64,000 bases of DNA from CAVQBJ01 sp963819075. GTDB lineage: Bacteria > Actinomycetota > Thermoleophilia > Solirubrobacterales > Solirubrobacteraceae. Each line of letters begins with the position of its first letter. Position 1 is the first letter of the stretch. The notes under the pieces were generated by a model that made no database searches, had not been told where the DNA came from, and saw nothing but the letters and a program-made list of their open reading frames with translations. Positions 8,869-17,630 of the stretch are shown one piece after another. The position numbers were made by a program, and so were the translations under genes. The stretch is from NCBI GenBank assembly GCA_963819075.1, contig CAWFUP010000003.1:248001-312000 (forward strand), in the 5' to 3' direction.

Positions 8869-9071
8869 CCGACGGTGAGCATTGCATCACCTGTGGCGAC
8901 GAGGGGATCACGATGCGAGTGCTCGAGGCCTCCGACGAGACGGCCCTCTGCCGCGACCCGCAGGGCGACACGCATCACGTGGCCGTCGACCTCGTGAACC
9001 CGGTCGCCTGCGGCGACGATCTGCTCGTGCACGCCGGTGTCGCGATCAGCCATCTCGGGGCCGCGGCATGA
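8865..9071 (+). CDS. second HypC/HupF-like small protein
   Basis: 68 residues, starting at a GTG that overlaps the hypC stop. It has a HypC-like beta-barrel pattern (VDLVNPVACGDDLLVHAGVAISHL resembles the HypC GDWVLIHVGFAL segment) but lacks the N-terminal MC. Instead it carries CITCGDEG with two cysteines near residues 7 and 10. Similar small HupF/HypC-like proteins occur beside hypC in other actinobacterial hyp loci, from general knowledge. It may be a second iron-carrying or large-subunit-specific chaperone. Its stop overlaps the hypD start. Confidence 0.8.
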   Translation: MTDGEHCITCGDEGITMRVLEASDETALCRDPQGDTHHVAVDLVNPVACGDDLLVHAGVAISHLGAAA

Positions 9072-10183
9072 GATTCGTCGACGAGTTCCGCGACGCACAG
9101 CTCGGCCAGGCGGTTGCGCGAGAGATCCTGTCCGCCGTCGCGCCCGGGCGCCGCTACAAGGTGATGGAGGTCTGCGGCGGCCACACCCACTCGATCTACA
9201 AGTACGGGATCGACGACCTGTTGCCCGAGAGCGTCGAGCTCGTGCACGGTCCCGGCTGCCCGGTGTGCGTGATTCCGATGGGCCGGGTGGACGACGGGAT
9301 CGCGGTCGCGCGCCGCGAGAAGGTCATCTTCACCTGCTTCGGCGACATGCTGCGCGTGCCGGGCTCTGAGTACACGTTCCTCGACGCCAAGGCGCACGGC
9401 GCGGACATCCGGATCGTCTATTCGCCGCTCGACGCGCTGCGGATCGCCCGCGAGAACCCCGACCACGACGTCGTGTTCTTCGCCATCGGCTTCGAGACGA
9501 CCGCCCCCTCGACGGCGCTCACGCTCAAGCGGGCGAAGGCCGAGGGGATCGGGAACTTCTCCTGCCTGTGCAACCACGTGACGATCGTGCCGCCGCTGCG
9601 CTCGCTGCTGGAGTCGCCCGATCTGCGCCTGGACGGGTTCATCGGGCCCGGCCACGTGTGCACGGTCGTCGGCGCGCGGCCGTTTCAGTTCATTCCGGCC
9701 GACTACGGGCGCCCGGTGGTCATCTCCGGCTTCGAGCCGCTCGACATCCTGCAGTCGATCCTCATGATCCTGCGCCAGCTCGGGGAGGGGCGCTGCGTGG
9801 TGGAGAACCAGTACACGCGCGTCGTGCCGCACGAGGGCAACCTGCGCGCGCTCGAGGTGATGTCCGAGGTGTTCGAGCTGCGGCCCCACTTCGAGTGGCG
9901 CGGACTCGGCTTCATCTCCCAGAGCGCGCTGCGCCTGTCGGACGCCTATCGCGACTTCGACGCCGAGGTGCGCTTTGCCGTTCCCGGCGTGCGGGTCGCC
10001 GATCCGAAGGCGTGCCAATGCGGCGAGGTGCTCAAGGGGGTCATCAAGCCGTGGGAGTGCAAGGTGTTCGGTACCGCTTGCACGCCCGAGCACGCCATCG
10101 GGACGTGCATGGTGTCACCGGAGGGTGCCTGCGCCGCCTATTACAACTTTGGCCGCTACGCGCGCGATCGCGAGGCGGTGTGA
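9068..10183 (+). CDS. hypD: HypD, Fe(CN)2CO assembly scaffold of hydrogenase maturation
   Basis: 371 residues. HypD motifs are intact: CGGHTHSIYKYG, then GPGCPVC (Cys near residues 64 and 67) that coordinates iron with HypC. C-terminal cysteines of the [4Fe-4S] site lie in KACQCGEVLKG, WECKVFGTAC and GTCMVSPEGACAAYY. HypD is the platform on which the cyanide and CO ligands are put on iron. ATG 9068 overlaps the previous stop, and the hypE GTG overlaps its own stop, indicating translational coupling. Confidence 0.98.
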   Translation: MRFVDEFRDAQLGQAVAREILSAVAPGRRYKVMEVCGGHTHSIYKYGIDDLLPESVELVHGPGCPVCVIPMGRVDDGIAVARREKVIFTCFGDMLRVPGSEYTFLDAKAHGADIRIVYSPLDALRIARENPDHDVVFFAIGFETTAPSTALTLKRAKAEGIGNFSCLCNHVTIVPPLRSLLESPDLRLDGFIGPGHVCTVVGARPFQFIPADYGRPVVISGFEPLDILQSILMILRQLGEGRCVVENQYTRVVPHEGNLRALEVMSEVFELRPHFEWRGLGFISQSALRLSDAYRDFDAEVRFAVPGVRVADPKACQCGEVLKGVIKPWECKVFGTACTPEHAIGTCMVSPEGACAAYYNFGRYARDREAV

Positions 10184-11286
10184 GCGCTCCCGACTCGGTC
10201 ACGAGCACTCGCGAGCAGCGCGTGCTCGCGATCATCGAGACCGCCCGCTCCAAGCGCGCGCGCTTTCGCGACGCGCACATCACGCTCGCCCACGGGGCTG
10301 GTGGTAAGGCGACGCAGACACTCATCGAGGGCCTCCTCGTGCCGGCGTTCGCCGGCGGCGGGCACAGTGCGCTCGCGTCGCTCGCCGACGCCGGCGCCGT
10401 CGAGATCGGCGGCATGCGGCTGGCCCTCACGAGCGACAGCTTCGTCGTCAAACCGCTGCGCTTTCCCGGCGGCTCGATCGGCGAGCTCGCCGTCAACGGC
10501 ACCGTCAACGATCTCGCCGTCTCCGGCGCGAAGGCCGTCGCGCTGACGGTCTCGATGATCCTCGAAGAGGGGCTCGACGCCGAGGTGCTCAGGGGCGAGG
10601 TCGAGGCGATCGCGACCGCCGCTCGCGAGGCGGGCGTTGACATCGTCGGCGGTGACACAAAGGTCGTCGAGCGCGGCGCCGCCGACGGCATGTACCTGTG
10701 CACAACCGGGATCGGCGCTGTCGATCCCCGCTCTCGGGTGGCCACCGACGCGATCCGGTCCGGCGACCGCGTGCTCGTCTCGGGTCCCATCGGCGAGCAC
10801 GGCACGGCGGTCATGCTGGCGCGCAACCAGTTCGAGCTCGACGCCGACATCGAGTCGGACACGTGCTCGTTGTGGCCGGCGGTCGATGCCCTCCTCGAGG
10901 CCGCCGGTCACGAGGTGCACTGCATGCGCGACGCCACCCGCGGCGGTGTCGCCTCGGTGCTCAACGAGCTGGCGCGGGCCTCCGCCGTCGCCGTCGTGGT
11001 CCGCGAGGCCGACGTGCCGGTATCGCCGGTCGTCGCCGCGGCGGCCGAGCTGCTCGGGATCGACCCGATGTACGTGGCCAACGAAGGGCGTCTCGTCGCC
11101 TTCGTGACACCGGACGCCGCCGACGCGGCGCTCGCCGCGCTGCGGACCGTGCCAGGCAGCGAGGGCGCGGCGGCCATCGGCGAGGTCCGGGACGAACCGC
11201 CAGGCATGGTCATCGTTCAGACGGCGTTCGGCGGCAGGCGGGTGATGGATCAGCTCGTGGGGGACCCGCTGCCACGCATCTGTTGA
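10180..11286 (+). CDS. hypE: HypE, carbamoyl dehydratase of hydrogenase maturation
   Basis: 368 residues of the PurM/SelD/ThiL ATP-dependent fold. Visible signatures are LAHGAGGKATQTLIEG, SDSFVVKPL, GTVNDLAVSGA and RDATRGGVASVLNEL. It ends exactly in PRIC, the C-terminal Cys that HypF thiocarbamoylates and HypE dehydrates to thiocyanate. GTG 10180 gives about 30 extra residues ahead of the conserved core. Downstream, 30 untranslated bases carry the hypA ribosome-binding site. Confidence 0.98.
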   Translation: MSAPDSVTSTREQRVLAIIETARSKRARFRDAHITLAHGAGGKATQTLIEGLLVPAFAGGGHSALASLADAGAVEIGGMRLALTSDSFVVKPLRFPGGSIGELAVNGTVNDLAVSGAKAVALTVSMILEEGLDAEVLRGEVEAIATAAREAGVDIVGGDTKVVERGAADGMYLCTTGIGAVDPRSRVATDAIRSGDRVLVSGPIGEHGTAVMLARNQFELDADIESDTCSLWPAVDALLEAAGHEVHCMRDATRGGVASVLNELARASAVAVVVREADVPVSPVVAAAAELLGIDPMYVANEGRLVAFVTPDAADAALAALRTVPGSEGAAAIGEVRDEPPGMVIVQTAFGGRRVMDQLVGDPLPRIC

Positions 11287-11316
11287 GCAGGCACGACCCT
11301 GGAAGGAGCGGACGTG

Positions 11317-11676
11317 ATGCATGAGCTGTCGGTGGCCACCGCGGTCCTGAACACCGCGATCAAGCACGCCGACGGGCGTGAGGTGACCGTCGTCAGCCTG
11401 CGCGTCGGGCGCCTGCGCCAGGTCGTCCCCGAATCGCTGCGCTTCTACTTCGAGATCGTGGCTCGCGACACTGCCTGCCAGCACGCGCGCCTCGAGCTCG
11501 CCGAGATCGAGGTACGGATGCGCTGCCGCGCATGCGCTCACGAGTGGGAGATGCTCGATCCCACGTTTCGCTGCCCGCGGTGCTCATCGGCCGACGTGAG
11601 CGTACTGTCGGGTGAGGAGCTCGAGGTGGACTACATCGAAGTCGAGGAGGAGGGCGCATGCATCGCACCAAGGTGA
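11317..11676 (+). CDS. hypA: HypA, nickel/zinc metallochaperone
   Basis: 119 residues. The start is the ATG at 11317 rather than GTG 11314: HypA needs MHE at its N-terminus because His2 binds nickel, and AAGGAG (11303-11308) is well placed. The structural zinc site is complete as two CxxC pairs (Cys near residues 70, 73, 86 and 89). HypA delivers nickel to the large subunit together with HypB. It overlaps hypB by 19 bases. Confidence 0.97.
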   Translation: MHELSVATAVLNTAIKHADGREVTVVSLRVGRLRQVVPESLRFYFEIVARDTACQHARLELAEIEVRMRCRACAHEWEMLDPTFRCPRCSSADVSVLSGEELEVDYIEVEEEGACIAPR

Positions 11677-12339
11677 GGATCGTCGAGGACGCGCTCGACG
11701 CCAACAACACGATCGCGCGTGCCAACCGCGAGGACTTCGACCGCCACGACGTCGCGGTCGTCAACCTGATGAGCGCACCTGGATCGGGCAAGACGACGTT
11801 GCTCGAGCGCGGCCTCGCCAATCTCGACGGTGTCCGCGTCGGCGTCCTCGAGGGAGACGTTCAGGGCTCCTTCGACGCCGACCGCCTCGCCCACCTGCAC
11901 ATCCCCGTCACGCAGCTGAACACCGACTCGGGGTTCGGCGGCGAGTGCCACCTGGACGCGAACATGGTCCGCTCGGCGCTCGGAGCCGTGCCGCTGGCCG
12001 ACATCGACCTGCTCGTGATCGAGAACGTCGGCAACCTCGTGTGCCCCGCCGAGTTCGACGTCGGCGAGGATGCGCGCGTGATGGTGTGTTCGGTCGCCGA
12101 GGGTGAGGACAAGCCGATGAAGTACCCGCTCATGTTTCGCCGCTGCGAGCTCGTGCTCGATCAACAAGATCGACCTGCTGCCCCACCTCGACTTCGACCT
12201 CGACCGGTTCCTCTACTACCTCGACCAGGTGCATCCGGGCGTGGCGCACATGCTCATCAGCGCTCGCACCGGCGAGGGAGTGGGGGCCTGGCGCGAGTGG
12301 CTTCAGGCGATCGCCGACCGCGGGCGGGCGCTCGCGTGA
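11658..12339 (+). CDS. hypB: HypB, nickel-insertion GTPase (frameshifted as sequenced)
   Basis: The first ~167 codons read as normal HypB: P-loop SAPGSGKTTLL, nickel/zinc motif GECHLDANMV, then ENVGNLVCPAEFD. At 12159 one extra G breaks the frame. Dropping it restores LVLINKIDLLPHLDFDLD with the GTPase NKID motif and a normal C-terminus ending at the TGA at 12337-12339. There is no His-rich N-terminus and no CXXCGC nickel site. Either a sequencing/assembly error or a real inactivating mutation. Because the rest of the operon is intact and three more indels follow within 1.3 kb, I lean to error. Confidence 0.9.
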
Positions 12340-12360
12340 GCGACACCGCGCTGTCAGGCT

Positions 12361-13573
12361 GTGGGACACGAACGCGCTCCCGCGCCGCTCGACGAGCGCG
12401 CCGAGGCGAACGCGCGATTCTTCCGGACCGAGGCCGAGCGCCTGGCCCGCGTATGCCACCTGATGGCCGAGCGCTTTGCCCGCGGCGGACGGCTCGTCGC
12501 GCTTGGCCGCTCGCCCGCCGCCCGGTCTGACGCGCGACACGTCGCCGTCGAGTTCGTGCACCCGGTGATCGTCGGGAAGCGCGCGCTCCCGGCGCTCGCC
12601 GTGACGGCCGAGGGCGGCGCGCTCGCCCGCCCAGGTCGACCTGCTGACGCGCCCCGAGGACATCGTGATCGCCTTCGGTGCCGACGAGGACGGGGGGGAG
12701 GCCGCCGAGGCAATGGCGCTCGCCCGCGACGCGGCTGCCTGACGATCGCTTTCTCGGCCGCCGGCGCGGAGTGGGAGTTCGAGCCGCCGGCCGCCGACCG
12801 CGAGATCCGCCAGGAGCTCGTGGAGACGCTCTACCACGTCCTTTGGGAGCTCGTGCACGTGTTCTTCGAGCACCGGGGGCTGCTCGCCGGGCGCGACAGC
12901 CCTCGCGACCACGACGCCGGCGCGTCGAGCTTCCTGTACCCGTTCCTCGCCGAGACCGAGCACGACCTCGAGCAGGTCGTGGCGGACGTGCGCCGCTCGA
13001 TCGTCATGAAGTCCGAGGAGATCGGCGAGCTGCGCACCCAGACGCTCACCGAGAACTGGCCGACGCTCGTGGCCGCCGCGGCCACCCTGCGCCGGGCGCT
13101 CGACAACGGGGGGACGCTGCTCGCGCTCGGCAACGGCGGCTCGGCCACCGATGCGATGGACGTCGTCGCCGACTTCCGCTCGACGGCGGGATCGCGCACG
13201 GCGTGGCCGGCGATCGACCTCACCGAGGACACCGGCATCGTCACCGCGATCGCCAACGACATCGGCCCCGAGGCGATCTTCTCCCGGCAGGTGATCGCCT
13301 ACGGCCGCGCCGGCGACGCGCTGCTGGCGCTCTCCACCTCGGGCAACTCGGGGAACATCATCGCGGCGCTCGCCGAGGCCCGGGGCCGGGGCCTGGTCAC
13401 GATCGCGATGGTGGGCTACGACGGCGGCCGCATCGAGTCGCGAGCGGCTCGCCGACCACGTCGTGGTCACCCGCTCACAGCACATCCCGCGCATCCAGGA
13501 GGCGCAGGCGAGCGCCTATCACGCGCTGCGCGAGCTCGTCGAGCGGCCGCCCGGCGACGGAGGCCCGCCGTGA
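12361..13573 (+). CDS. tandem-SIS GmhA-like phosphosugar isomerase in the hyp operon (three indels as sequenced)
   Basis: Reconstructing the frame gives about 400 residues with two SIS-type halves. The N-terminal half (RFARGGRLVALGRSPAARSD) is degenerate. The C-terminal half is canonical (LALGNGGSATDAMDVVADFR, then LSTSGNSGNIIAAL) and resembles sedoheptulose-7-phosphate isomerase GmhA. As sequenced there is an extra base near 12626-12628, a missing base near 12730-12733 and an extra C at about 13441. Correcting them restores, for example, DIVIAFGADEDGGEAAEAMA and ERLADHVVVTRSQHIPRIQE. The corrected stop overlaps the hypF start (GTGA). The GTG at 12336, overlapping the hypB stop, is an alternative start in another frame. 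GmhA-like genes have been noted in some actinobacterial hydrogenase loci; the role there is unclear. Confidence 0.8.
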
Positions 13574-15906
13574 GCACGACGGCTGCCCCCACCGCCGCAC
13601 GCGACGGTCGGCGCCGGCGCGCCCGAGTGCGCGTCCAGGGAACCGTGCAGGGCGTCGGCTTCCGGCCCTACGTCTATCGGCTCGCGCGAGAGCTCGGGCT
13701 CGACGGGCACGTGCTCAACGACGCGCGTGGCGTGCTGCTCGAGGCCGAGGGGAGCCCGGCGGCCGTCGAGGCGCTCCTCGCACGCCTGGCGCGCGAGGCG
13801 CCTCCGCTCGCCGTGCTCGAAACGGTCGCCTGCGAGGCGCTGCCCCCGACCGGGGAGCGCGGCTTCGCCATTCTGGAGAGCGCGGCGGGTGGTAGCGCCG
13901 ACGCATCGGTCACGCCCGACACGGCGACGTGCACGGACTGCCTCCGCGAGCTGGTCGATCCCGACGATCGGCGCTTTCGCTACCCCTTCCTCAATTGCAC
14001 CAACTGCGGCCCGCGCTTCACGATCGTCGCCGGCATCCCGTACGACCGACCGCTCACGACGATGGCCGGGTTTGCGATGTGTCCCGAGTGCCGCGCCGAG
14101 TACGACGATCCGGCCGACCGCCGCTTTCACGCGCAGCCCAACGCCTGCCCGCGCTGCGGCCCGACGGTCGCGCTCGTCGACGTCACCGGCGCGGCGGTCG
14201 GGTGGCACGGCGCGCGAGACGCCGTGCAAGCCGCCGCGCGTGCCCTGTGCGACGGGTGGATTCTGGCACTGAAGGGGATCGGCGGCTACCACCTGGCCTG
14301 TCGCGCCGACGACGAGGCGGTCGTTGCGCGGCTGCGCGAGCGCAAGCATCGCGAGGACAAGCCGTTCGCGCTGATGGCGGCGGATGCGGCGGCGGCCGAG
14401 TCGCTCGTCATCCTCGACGCCACGGCGCGGGCCGCGCTGACCTCGCCCGAGCGGCCGATCGTGCTCGCCCCGAGACGCGACGGGTCGCCGGTGGCGCCGT
14501 CGGTGGCGCTCGACGCTCCGGAGCTCGGCGCGATGCTGCCGTACTCGGCCCTACATCATCTACTCCTCGGCGACACGCCGGTGCCGCTCGTGATGACGAG
14601 CGGCAACGTCTCGGACGAGCCGATCTGCTTCCGCGACGAGGAGGCGCTCGCGCGGCTGGCGGAGATCGCCGACCTGTTCGTGCTGCACGACCGCCCGATC
14701 GAGACTCGCACCGACGACTCGGTCGTGCGCGTCGTGGCGCTGCCCGGCGGCCACCGGACGACGTTCCTGCGGCGCTCGCGCGGTTACGTACCGGCGAGCA
14801 TCCCGCTCCCCGGCGCGGGGACCGGACGGCCACTGCTCGCCTGCGGAGCCGAGCTGAAGAACACCTTCTGCGTGGCCAGGGGGAGGCGGGCGTGGGTGGG
14901 ACATCACATCGGCGACCTGCGCAACCTCGAGACGCTGCAGTCTTTCGTGAGCGGAATCGAGCACTTCCAGCGGCTGTTCGCGGTCGAGCCCGAGGTCGTT
15001 GCCCACGACCTGCACCCGGAGTACCTCTCGACCAAGTATGCGCTCGAGCGCGAGGGCATCGAGCTGGTGGGCGTGCAGCACCATCACGCTCACCTCGCGG
15101 CGTGCCTGGCCGAGCACGGCGAGTCGGGCAAGGCGATCGGGGCGATCTACGACGGCACGGGCTATGGCCCGGACGGGACCGTGTGGGGCGGAGAGCTGCT
15201 GTACGGCGACGTGGCGGAGTTCCGGCGCGTCGGCTCGTTGCGGGCCGTGCGGCTCCCCGGCGGAGAGCGGGCGATCCGCCAGCCCTGGCGGATGGCCGGC
15301 GCCTGGCTGGTGGCGACCGGCGAGGCGGAGCCGCCGTTGCCGGCCGGCCTCGTCGGGCGCGTGCGACCCGAGCATTGGTCACGGGTCGTCCGGCTCGCCC
15401 GCACCGGCGTGGCCTCGCCACTGACGACAAGCGCCGGGCGCCTGTTCGACGCGGTGGCCGCGCTGTGCGGTCTGCGCGCGGAGATCAACTACGAGGGCCA
15501 GGCCGCGATCGAGCTCGAGGCGCGCTGCGATCCGCTCGAGCGGGGGCGCTATCCGATGTCGCTGACGGTGGACGGGGACCGACTGTCGATCGACCCGGCC
15601 GAGACGATCGTCGCCGTGGGGGCCGACGTGGCCGCGGGGCAGCCGCTCGGGCGCGTCGCCACTCGCTTTCACAACGCGCTCGCGCGCACCACGGTTGCCG
15701 CCTGCGCGCGCGCCGCGTCCGCGCACGACACCGACCTCGTCGTGCTCTCCGGCGGCGTGTTCGCCAACCGGCGCCTGCTCGAGACGACGGCCGCGGGTAT
15801 CGTCGCCGCGGGATTGCGTGTGCTCACCCCGCAGCGGCTGCCCGCCGGCGACGGCGGAATCTCCTACGGTCAGGCGGCCGTCGCCGCGCGGCGGATCGGG
15901 GATTGA
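13570..15906 (+). CDS. hypF: HypF, carbamoyltransferase of hydrogenase maturation
   Basis: 778 residues with full HypF domain order: acylphosphatase-like (GTVQGVGFRPYVYRL near residues 24-38), zinc-finger region with CTDC, CTNC, CPEC and CPRC pairs (about 118-200), YrdC-like nucleotide-binding domain (LALKGIGGYHLAC; KHREDKPFALM), and Kae1-like domain with HHHAH at about 504-508. HypF makes carbamoyl-AMP from carbamoyl phosphate and loads the HypE C-terminal Cys, the source of the cyanide ligands. GTG 13570 overlaps the corrected SIS stop. An apparent upstream extension of this frame is an artefact of the SIS frameshift. Confidence 0.97.
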   Translation: MSTTAAPTAARDGRRRRARVRVQGTVQGVGFRPYVYRLARELGLDGHVLNDARGVLLEAEGSPAAVEALLARLAREAPPLAVLETVACEALPPTGERGFAILESAAGGSADASVTPDTATCTDCLRELVDPDDRRFRYPFLNCTNCGPRFTIVAGIPYDRPLTTMAGFAMCPECRAEYDDPADRRFHAQPNACPRCGPTVALVDVTGAAVGWHGARDAVQAAARALCDGWILALKGIGGYHLACRADDEAVVARLRERKHREDKPFALMAADAAAAESLVILDATARAALTSPERPIVLAPRRDGSPVAPSVALDAPELGAMLPYSALHHLLLGDTPVPLVMTSGNVSDEPICFRDEEALARLAEIADLFVLHDRPIETRTDDSVVRVVALPGGHRTTFLRRSRGYVPASIPLPGAGTGRPLLACGAELKNTFCVARGRRAWVGHHIGDLRNLETLQSFVSGIEHFQRLFAVEPEVVAHDLHPEYLSTKYALEREGIELVGVQHHHAHLAACLAEHGESGKAIGAIYDGTGYGPDGTVWGGELLYGDVAEFRRVGSLRAVRLPGGERAIRQPWRMAGAWLVATGEAEPPLPAGLVGRVRPEHWSRVVRLARTGVASPLTTSAGRLFDAVAALCGLRAEINYEGQAAIELEARCDPLERGRYPMSLTVDGDRLSIDPAETIVAVGADVAAGQPLGRVATRFHNALARTTVAACARAASAHDTDLVVLSGGVFANRRLLETTAAGIVAAGLRVLTPQRLPAGDGGISYGQAAVAARRIGD

Positions 15907-15999
15907 CGCGCGCGTCGAGGAGCGCTGGAGCACGAATCTGCGCGAGACCTGAGGCCTCTACCGAATAGGCAATGCATCGCTATCCATTGAGGAGGTTCC

Positions 16000-16692
16000 A
16001 TGCCGACCAACGGCATCGTCACCATCCAGATTCCCGAGACCCCGGTCACGGGCAAGCGGCTCGGACGCCACGTCGAACACGACCCCCGCTCGCGGAACTT
16101 CACAGCCGAGGTCGCCCTCCAGGTCACGAGCGTCACACACGCGGCGACGGGCCTGCCCCTCAACCAGGGCCAGATCGGCTCCTGCACGGCCAACGCGCTC
16201 TGCGGAGCGCTCGACTCCGCTCCGGATTACGCAGGCGGCGTCGCGCTGACCGAGCAGGACGCGATTTCGCTCTATGAGCTCGAGACGCAGCTCGAGGGCC
16301 AGCCGTACCCGCCCAACGATCCGGGCGGAAGCGGCCTGATGGTCTGCAAGGCGGCCAAGCAGCGCGGCATGATCAGCTCGTACAAGCATGCCTTCGGCAT
16401 CGATCAGGCGCTCGCTGCGCTCGTGCTGCGGCCGGTCATCACCGGCATCAACTGGTACACGAGCTTTGACACGCCGGACCCGGCATCGGGCCTCGTCGCG
16501 ATCGCCAGCGGCGCCACCGTGCGCGGTGGCCACGAGGTCGTCGCCGACGGCATCGACGCCGACAATCGACTCGTGTGGCTGTGGAACAGCTGGGGCACGA
16601 GCTGGGGCCTCGGCGGTCGCTTCTGCATGAGCTTTGACACCTGGGAGCAGCTCCTGAACGAACGCGGCGACGTGACGGTCCCGATGAAGTAG
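16000..16692 (+). CDS. papain-like (C1 family) cysteine peptidase
   Basis: 230 residues without a signal peptide. Catalytic-site motifs are intact: NQGQIGSCTANAL (oxyanion Gln and nucleophile Cys62), GGHEVVADG (His178) and WNSWGTSWG (Asn196), the order of C1 peptidases. It is short, with only a ~50-residue N-terminal extension and no long propeptide. A near-perfect Shine-Dalgarno GAGGAGG (15989-15995) precedes ATG 16000. It begins 93 bases after hypF on the same strand, but that gap and the functional mismatch suggest its own promoter. Confidence 0.88.
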   Translation: MPTNGIVTIQIPETPVTGKRLGRHVEHDPRSRNFTAEVALQVTSVTHAATGLPLNQGQIGSCTANALCGALDSAPDYAGGVALTEQDAISLYELETQLEGQPYPPNDPGGSGLMVCKAAKQRGMISSYKHAFGIDQALAALVLRPVITGINWYTSFDTPDPASGLVAIASGATVRGGHEVVADGIDADNRLVWLWNSWGTSWGLGGRFCMSFDTWEQLLNERGDVTVPMK

Positions 16693-16706
16693 CCGGCAAT
16701 GGCCCT

Positions 16707-16740
16707 CGCTCAGCGCTCCGCGGAATCCGGGCGCTGAGCG
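16707..16740. terminator. hairpin between convergent genes
   Basis: A 10-bp perfect stem CGCTCAGCGC / GCGCTGAGCG (16707-16716 with 16731-16740) and a 14-base loop. It lies between the C1 peptidase stop and the transglutaminase-like gene, overlapping the last codons of the latter. No strong T-tract, so it is a probable rather than certain terminator. Confidence 0.5.
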
Positions 16741-17567
16741 GCGGTCGCGTCGGCGTGCACCCAAAAGCCCGCGAGCGTCAGCGGACCAAACGATGTGATC
16801 AGCGCGACGTCGATCGCGTCGCGCCCCCGGCCGACCACGACGCGCCCCACCCGGGGGGTGTTGTTGCGTGCGTCGAAGGTGTGCCACCGGCCGCCGAGGT
16901 AGGCCTCGAACCAGGCCGCAAAGTCCATCGGCTCTTCGATGGCGGGAACCCCGACGTCGGGGATGTAGCCGAACACGTAGCGCGCAGGGATGTTCAGCGC
17001 GCGGCAGAACGTGATCGCGAGGTGGGCGTAGTCCCGACAGACGCCCTGCCCGGATCGGTAGGCGTCGACGGCCGTCGTCCACGGGTTCGACGCGCCGGGA
17101 ACGTAGTCGAGGTGACCGTGAACGAAGTCCACGATCGCCTGCACTCGGCCCCAGCCCGGCGCGAGGTGTCCGAAGCGCGTCCAGGCCTCATTGCCGAGCT
17201 CGTCCGGAAGGCAAAAGCGGCTCGGCATCACGAAGCCGAGAACCTCATCAGGCAGGGATGCCACCGGCGTCTCCGGCGCCTGCGCATCGATGACGTCCGC
17301 CGGCGAGCTCAGCAGCAGGTCCGCGGTGTAGGCGACGCGAGCGCTGCCAGCGTCGATCGTGAAGCGCTCGCAGCGGTTCCCGTAGAGATCGATGTAGCAG
17401 TAGTGATCGGTGACGCTATCCCAGCGCTCGCGCCCCATGCGCACGAGCGGCTGTGGCCGAGGAGCGACCTGCACGATGGCCACGACGGGCTGGTCGGCGT
17501 GGAGTTCGAACTCGCATCCCACCGTCAGCGCGAGCGGATCGCTGGGCGCCTGGCCATCGTCGATCAT
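16710..17567 (-). CDS. transglutaminase-like protein
   Basis: 285 residues. An N-terminal beta-rich domain (residues 1-115) precedes a transglutaminase-core domain with the catalytic triad visible: GQGVCRDYAHLAITFCRAL (Cys177), GGRWHTFDARN (His229 and the Asp after it). This is the cytosolic two-domain type common in actinobacteria and proteobacteria, assumed to be a protease or amidase rather than a true crosslinker. The ATG 17567 start fits the family. It converges with the C1 peptidase; both are Cys-nucleophile enzymes, but a link is not shown. Confidence 0.88.
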   Translation of the reverse strand: MIDDGQAPSDPLALTVGCEFELHADQPVVAIVQVAPRPQPLVRMGRERWDSVTDHYCYIDLYGNRCERFTIDAGSARVAYTADLLLSSPADVIDAQAPETPVASLPDEVLGFVMPSRFCLPDELGNEAWTRFGHLAPGWGRVQAIVDFVHGHLDYVPGASNPWTTAVDAYRSGQGVCRDYAHLAITFCRALNIPARYVFGYIPDVGVPAIEEPMDFAAWFEAYLGGRWHTFDARNNTPRVGRVVVGRGRDAIDVALITSFGPLTLAGFWVHADATAAQRPDSAER

Positions 17568-17630
17568 CCGGCGACGAGAATGACACGTTGCCCCGCCCGG
17601 GGCGCTGCGGGCTTATCGTTTCGCCGCCGC

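Noticed and set aside
12361..15906. A single 1181-codon frame joining SIS and HypF
   Set aside because: The join exists only because of the extra base near 13441. The conserved SIS C-terminus ends at 13573 and HypF has its own GTG overlapping that stop.
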